A stretch of DNA of 8,499 nucleotides from Candidatus Falkowiibacteriota bacterium (GTDB lineage: Bacteria > Patescibacteriota > Patescibacteriia > Patescibacteriales > UBA12075). The notes beneath the pieces were generated by a model. The model did not search any database. It had not been told where the DNA came from and saw only the letters and a program-made list of their open reading frames with translations. The stretch lies in NCBI GenBank assembly GCA_003647675.1, contig QMNH01000035.1, forward strand, positions 1 through 8,499, written 5' to 3'. The translations under genes were made by a program, and so were the position numbers. Below, piece by piece: positions 5,733-8,499 of the stretch; within the stretch, counting starts at the first letter, position 1, and the number at the start of each line of letters is the position of its first letter.

Positions 5733-6362
5733 TTAACTTTTTATTAATGGGACAAATATAAATCCCGGAAATATTTTTTTTATATATTTTTTATTACCTG
5801 TTTTATCAATTACTACCATATCTTGCGAAGCAAATTGTTCTCCGATCGGCAGCACGATTCTGCCCCCGATTTTTAATTGTTTTAATAATTCTTCCGGAAC
5901 TTCATTCGCGGCTGCGGCTACAATTATTCTATCAAAAGGCGCGTATTCAGGCAAGCCTTTATATCCGTCTCTTTGAAATATTTTTGTGGTGCCGTTTTTT
6001 ATAAAATTATATTTGCTAATATTTTTCTCGGCAAACTTTTTTAATTCCTTAATAATCTCAACTCCATAAACCCTTCCCTTGCCGCCTACTATACGCGCAA
6101 GCAAAGCCGTGGTCCAGCCGGAACCGCTGCCCACGTCAAGAATTTTGTCGTTTTTTTTCGGTGAAAGCAATTCCATCATAAAAGCTACGGTTAACGGCTG
6201 TGATATTGTCTGCTTATAACCAATCAGCAAAGGCTCATTAAGATCAGCATCTTTTTTGTCTTCCGGGCGCAAAAAATCTTTTCTATAAATTTCACTAAAG
6301 GCATCAATAATTTCAGGCGTTTTTAAGTAGCCAGCCGATATTAATTCATTAACTAACTGCAT
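5733..6362 (-). CDS. pcm: Protein-L-isoaspartate O-methyltransferase
   Basis: This cytoplasmic repair enzyme uses S-adenosylmethionine to methylate isoaspartyl residues in aged proteins. The 209 residues match the normal family length. The family motif QTISQP lies at 51-56, the SAM-binding glycine loop ILDVGSGSGWTT at 74-85, the second nucleotide-binding strand and acid RVYGVEI at 97-103, and the conserved block DRIIVAAAANEVPEELLKQL at 144-163, followed by GGRIVLPIGE (166-175) and the C-terminal FVPLI (203-207). Motif I is DVGSGSGW rather than the common EIGTGSGY, a conservative variation. It is the first gene of the probable pcm-manC-mltG unit, starting at ATG 6362 without a Shine-Dalgarno motif, and is divergent from the CAP gene across 103 bases. 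I see no strong minus-strand promoter in that gap; TATATT at 6409-6404 is a weak -10 candidate. Confidence 0.94.
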   Translation of the reverse strand: MQLVNELISAGYLKTPEIIDAFSEIYRKDFLRPEDKKDADLNEPLLIGYKQTISQPLTVAFMMELLSPKKNDKILDVGSGSGWTTALLARIVGGKGRVYGVEIIKELKKFAEKNISKYNFIKNGTTKIFQRDGYKGLPEYAPFDRIIVAAAANEVPEELLKQLKIGGRIVLPIGEQFASQDMVVIDKTGNKKYIKKIFPGFIFVPLIKS

Positions 6363-6390
6363 ATTAAATCAATTAACTTGCCTTTGGGGC

Positions 6391-6418
6391 TTGCTTTTTT
6401 TAGTAATATATGATATAA
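6391..6418 (+). promoter_or_regulatory. Promoter of the CAP-domain gene (extended -10)
   Basis: TTGCTT (6391-6396) is separated by 16 bases from a perfect TATAAT (6413-6418). The -10 is preceded by TGA (6410-6412), giving an extended -10. The expected transcript start is near 6425, leaving a leader of about 40 bases that is almost entirely A/T with no Shine-Dalgarno motif. The gap between the divergent pcm and CAP genes (6363-6465) holds this promoter and nothing else I recognise. Confidence 0.7.
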
Positions 6419-6465
6419 TTAATTTAGAGTAAAAATATTGCAAAAAAACAAAAATTAAAACAAAA

Positions 6466-7371
6466 ATGAATAAATCAAAAAATTTACTAAATTTAAATTT
6501 AAGTAATAAATTTTTAATTTCTTTTTATTATTCTCTATTACTGGCATTAATAGGGATTTTTTTATTGCCAAATTTAGCTTATCTTACATCTATTAACGGG
6601 GAAAAAATAATTGAATTAACCAACAAAGAAAGAATAAAAAATAATTTAGAAATAGTGACTGCCAATCAACTGCTTACCAAGGCCGCTTACGAGAAAGGCA
6701 AAGCTATATTTGATTCTCAAACGTTCCAGCACAATATTAATGATAAAAAATTTTCGTCCTGGATAAAGGAGGCCGGATATAAATATTTTTATGCCGGAGA
6801 AAATCTAGCAATTGATTTCGCAACTAACGAGGGAACTATCGAGGCATGGCTAGAATCACCTACTCATAAAAAAAATATATTAAACGAAAATTTCAGGGAA
6901 ATTGGCGTAGCTGTTATAGAGGGAGAATTTGATAATAACAACACGACAATAATTGTACAAATTTTCGGATCGCCCTTATCCGAAAATATAACAAACTACG
7001 CGGGATTGAACTTGTCGGAAAATAAAACATTAATCTCTGAAAATCCCAATTATTACCAAAAACAAAATTATAATTTTCCATTTAAAAATATTCAAACCGG
7101 CCAAGCACCGGAAATTCTATTGACTCATTCCACGGAAAATTTTCAAAACAAGCCGGTAAAATATCAAATAAGCAATGAATTTCAAATTTTAAAAAATTAC
7201 CAATTAATCAAAGCGGGCGTTAATAAAATAAACGCGAATAAATCTTTTGTCTTGAGCAAAATTAATATTTTAAATAATACTTTAATATCTAATTACATAC
7301 TGCTGATTATTCTCTCTCTAATATTAATATTATTTGAATCTTTTTTAAGGCCCGCTAGCTCTGGAAAATAA
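6466..7371 (+). CDS. CAP/SCP-domain surface protein with N- and C-terminal membrane segments
   Basis: The 301-residue protein has a hydrophobic N-terminal segment (about 17-40; signal peptide or anchor), a YkwD-type CAP domain (about 45-170), a low-complexity Asn/Lys/Gln-rich linker (about 172-265) and a C-terminal hydrophobic helix (about 273-290) with a short tail ending RPASSGK. CAP features include the paired histidines at 89 and 134, GENLA (111-115), AWLESPTHKKNIL (127-139) and REIGVAVIE (144-152), ending in strand TIIVQIFGSP (161-170). CAP proteins are usually secreted, with roles ranging from wall association to lipid or protein binding; no specific activity can be read here. The helix at each end suggests surface attachment. 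The gene is monocistronic from its own extended -10 promoter. Its last 17 bases overlap the end of uppP on the other strand. Confidence 0.9.
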   Translation: MNKSKNLLNLNLSNKFLISFYYSLLLALIGIFLLPNLAYLTSINGEKIIELTNKERIKNNLEIVTANQLLTKAAYEKGKAIFDSQTFQHNINDKKFSSWIKEAGYKYFYAGENLAIDFATNEGTIEAWLESPTHKKNILNENFREIGVAVIEGEFDNNNTTIIVQIFGSPLSENITNYAGLNLSENKTLISENPNYYQKQNYNFPFKNIQTGQAPEILLTHSTENFQNKPVKYQISNEFQILKNYQLIKAGVNKINANKSFVLSKINILNNTLISNYILLIILSLILILFESFLRPASSGK

Positions 7372-8170
7372 AAAAATATACTAAAATAATTGCCGCTAAA
7401 ACAAACCTATATACCGCAAAAATATTTAATGAATGATTTTTTATAAAGCGCATAAAATATTTTATAGCCAGAAAACCGGCTAAATAAGAAAAAATAAAAC
7501 CAACGATTAATAAAAGCATTTCTTCCGCTGGCGGCTTACTCTTAATAATTGAGGGCATTTTCACGATAACAGCACCGAAAATTATCGGAATTGATAATAA
7601 AAAAGAAAATCTTACCGCCGCTTCTCTCTTTAGATTTGCGCTTAAACCTGCTATAATAGTAATACCGGAGCGGGAAGTTCCGGGAATAAAAGCAATTATC
7701 TGCGCTAATCCGATTATTAAAGCTTCGCGCCAGCCAATATTTTTATATTCTTTATTCTTTTGGCTAAATTTCTCAAAAATAATAAACAAAATGCCGACTA
7801 TAACAAGCATGGCCGCTACAACCAGTATGGAACGAAATTTATTTTCAATCAAATCATTAAAAAGAAAGCCAACCAGGGCGGCCGGTATCGTACTAAGGAT
7901 AATTAGCCAGCTTAACCTAGACGAATCGTTCCGCTTTCCGGCAAAACTTCTTAACCAAGCAGTGAGCAAGGACGCGATATCTTTTTTAAAATAATAAATT
8001 ACCGCCAAAAGAGATCCGAAGTGCAAAATAACATCAAACGCCATTTGATTTTGGATCGGCAAGGAAATAAAATCATGTAGTATTACCAAATGGCCAGAAC
8101 TAGATATCGGTACAAATTCTGTTATTCCTTGAATAATACCGAAAATCGCTGAATAAAAATAATTAATCAT
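7355..8170 (-). CDS. uppP: Undecaprenyl-diphosphatase UppP (BacA family)
   Basis: This polytopic membrane enzyme removes a phosphate from undecaprenyl diphosphate, recycling the lipid carrier for peptidoglycan and other surface polymers; in many bacteria it contributes to bacitracin resistance. The 271 residues fit the family. Both active-site blocks are intact: QGITEFVPISSSGHL (14-28), with the Q/E-XXX-E motif at Gln14 and Glu18 and the serine run before His27, and FIPGTSRSGITI (161-172) with the catalytic-type Arg167. Seven to eight hydrophobic segments alternate with short charged loops. The start is ATG 8170 without a Shine-Dalgarno motif. It is divergent from a DUF212 gene across only 26 bases, so its promoter must reach into that gene. 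Its TAG stop lies inside the 3' end of the CAP gene, and I see no T-tract terminator downstream. Confidence 0.96.
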   Translation of the reverse strand: MINYFYSAIFGIIQGITEFVPISSSGHLVILHDFISLPIQNQMAFDVILHFGSLLAVIYYFKKDIASLLTAWLRSFAGKRNDSSRLSWLIILSTIPAALVGFLFNDLIENKFRSILVVAAMLVIVGILFIIFEKFSQKNKEYKNIGWREALIIGLAQIIAFIPGTSRSGITIIAGLSANLKREAAVRFSFLLSIPIIFGAVIVKMPSIIKSKPPAEEMLLLIVGFIFSYLAGFLAIKYFMRFIKNHSLNIFAVYRFVLAAIILVYFFIFQS

Positions 8171-8196
8171 ACATATTTAAATTTAAGCAATCTTTT
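8171..8196. other. 26-base divergent spacer between uppP and the DUF212 gene
   Basis: The gap is nearly all A/T and too short to hold two divergent promoters or any Shine-Dalgarno motif. Promoters for both genes must lie partly inside the opposite coding sequences. On the plus strand a weak candidate is TTGAAT at 8129-8134 with a poor -10 near 8154; I do not regard it as established. Confidence 0.5.
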
Positions 8197-8499
8197 ATGT
8201 CATTAGAAATATTATTACTGCCGTTAGTTGCCGGGCTGATTGCCCAACTAATAAAATTTTTCATTAGATCAAACAATAAAAAATTTGAATTTAAAAACAT
8301 TCTTGCCTATTCCGGCATGCCTTCCGGCCATAGCGCGATAGTAATATCTTTGGCAACGATTATCGGATTAAAAGAGGGAATAAACTCTCCTCTTTTCGCC
8401 ATAAGCATAATATTGGCGATAATCGTAATTAGGGACGCTCTGGGAATCAGGCGCTATCTGGGCCAGCATGGAAAAACCTTAAATATTTTAGTCAAAGAC
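8197..8499 (+). CDS. Divergent PAP2 (DUF212/YuiD-like) membrane protein, C-terminus cut by window edge
   Basis: From ATG 8197 the frame is open through the last base, giving 101 residues of a protein usually about 140-160 long. It starts MSLEILLLPLVAGLIAQLIK, a first membrane helix with the family polar Gln-Leu-Ile-Lys end. It then has SGMPSGHSAIVISLAT (39-54), SPLFAIS at 64-70 leading into a hydrophobic helix, and IVIRDALGIRRYLGQHGKTL (76-95), matching the DUF212 pattern with its conserved D-x-x-G-x-R. The family is described as divergent PAP2 phosphatases, but the substrate is unsettled. This copy has PSGH, the canonical PAP2 form, where I recall DUF212 proteins mostly having PSSH. Placement beside uppP would suit a polyprenyl-phosphate role, by inference only. 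The in-frame stop at 8164-8166 makes 8197 the only ATG available upstream of the conserved region. Confidence 0.85.
   Translation, partial: MSLEILLLPLVAGLIAQLIKFFIRSNNKKFEFKNILAYSGMPSGHSAIVISLATIIGLKEGINSPLFAISIILAIIVIRDALGIRRYLGQHGKTLNILVKD

Noticed and set aside
7791..7994. Plus-strand open frame of 67 codons opposite uppP
   Set aside because: It lies within the conserved UppP coding region on the other strand, with no supporting start signals.
1..8499. CRISPR array, toxin-antitoxin pair, defence island, tRNA or rRNA
   Set aside because: I looked on both strands and saw no regularly spaced repeats, no tRNA-like cloverleaf or rRNA stretch, and no gene of a known defence family.

Overview
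The window is an AT-rich stretch of bacterial chromosome with short intergenic gaps. It uses the standard genetic code: one gene ends in TGA and no gene needs TGA read through. Almost no start codon is preceded by a Shine-Dalgarno motif. The gene mix (MltG, a large DUF3160 protein, a short GDP-mannose pyrophosphorylase beginning MKIVIRAGG, a membrane-anchored CAP protein, a divergent PAP2 protein) and the Lys/Asn/Ile-rich proteins suggest a Candidate Phyla Radiation (Patescibacteria) genome. That placement is inference from gene content and style; no 16S or other marker phylogeny is possible here.

Layout, left to right. Positions 1-925, minus strand: the rplJ-rplL ribosomal stalk operon. It has its own promoter, a canonical L10 autoregulatory leader and a small attenuator hairpin; rplL is cut by the window edge. 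Positions 953-3352, minus: a 789-residue membrane-anchored DUF3160 protein of unknown function with its own extended -10 promoter, starting just after the intrinsic terminator (3371-3396) that ends the upstream unit. Positions 3425-6362, minus: pcm, manC and mltG run in the same direction. pcm and manC are 10 bases apart. manC and mltG are separated by a 192-base segment with 19-base terminal inverted repeats (4437-4628), which looks like a non-coding mobile element (MITE) inserted into an operon junction. Positions 6391-7371, plus: a CAP-domain surface protein with a good promoter. Positions 7355-8170, minus: uppP, overlapping the CAP gene tail to tail by 17 bases. Positions 8197-8499, plus: the start of a DUF212/YuiD-like divergent PAP2 gene, head to head with uppP across only 26 bases.

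Functional themes. Several genes serve the cell envelope: MltG cuts nascent glycan strands, UppP recycles the C55 lipid carrier, the DUF212 protein belongs to a phosphatase-like membrane family, ManC would supply GDP-mannose for glycans, and the CAP and DUF3160 proteins face outward. Pcm repairs damaged proteins. I see no defence system, CRISPR array, tRNA, rRNA or prophage. The best candidates for something undescribed are the MITE-like element, whose terminal repeat supplies the only Shine-Dalgarno-like motif in the window at the mltG start codon, and the L10 leader, whose closing stem and attenuator compete for the same five bases.
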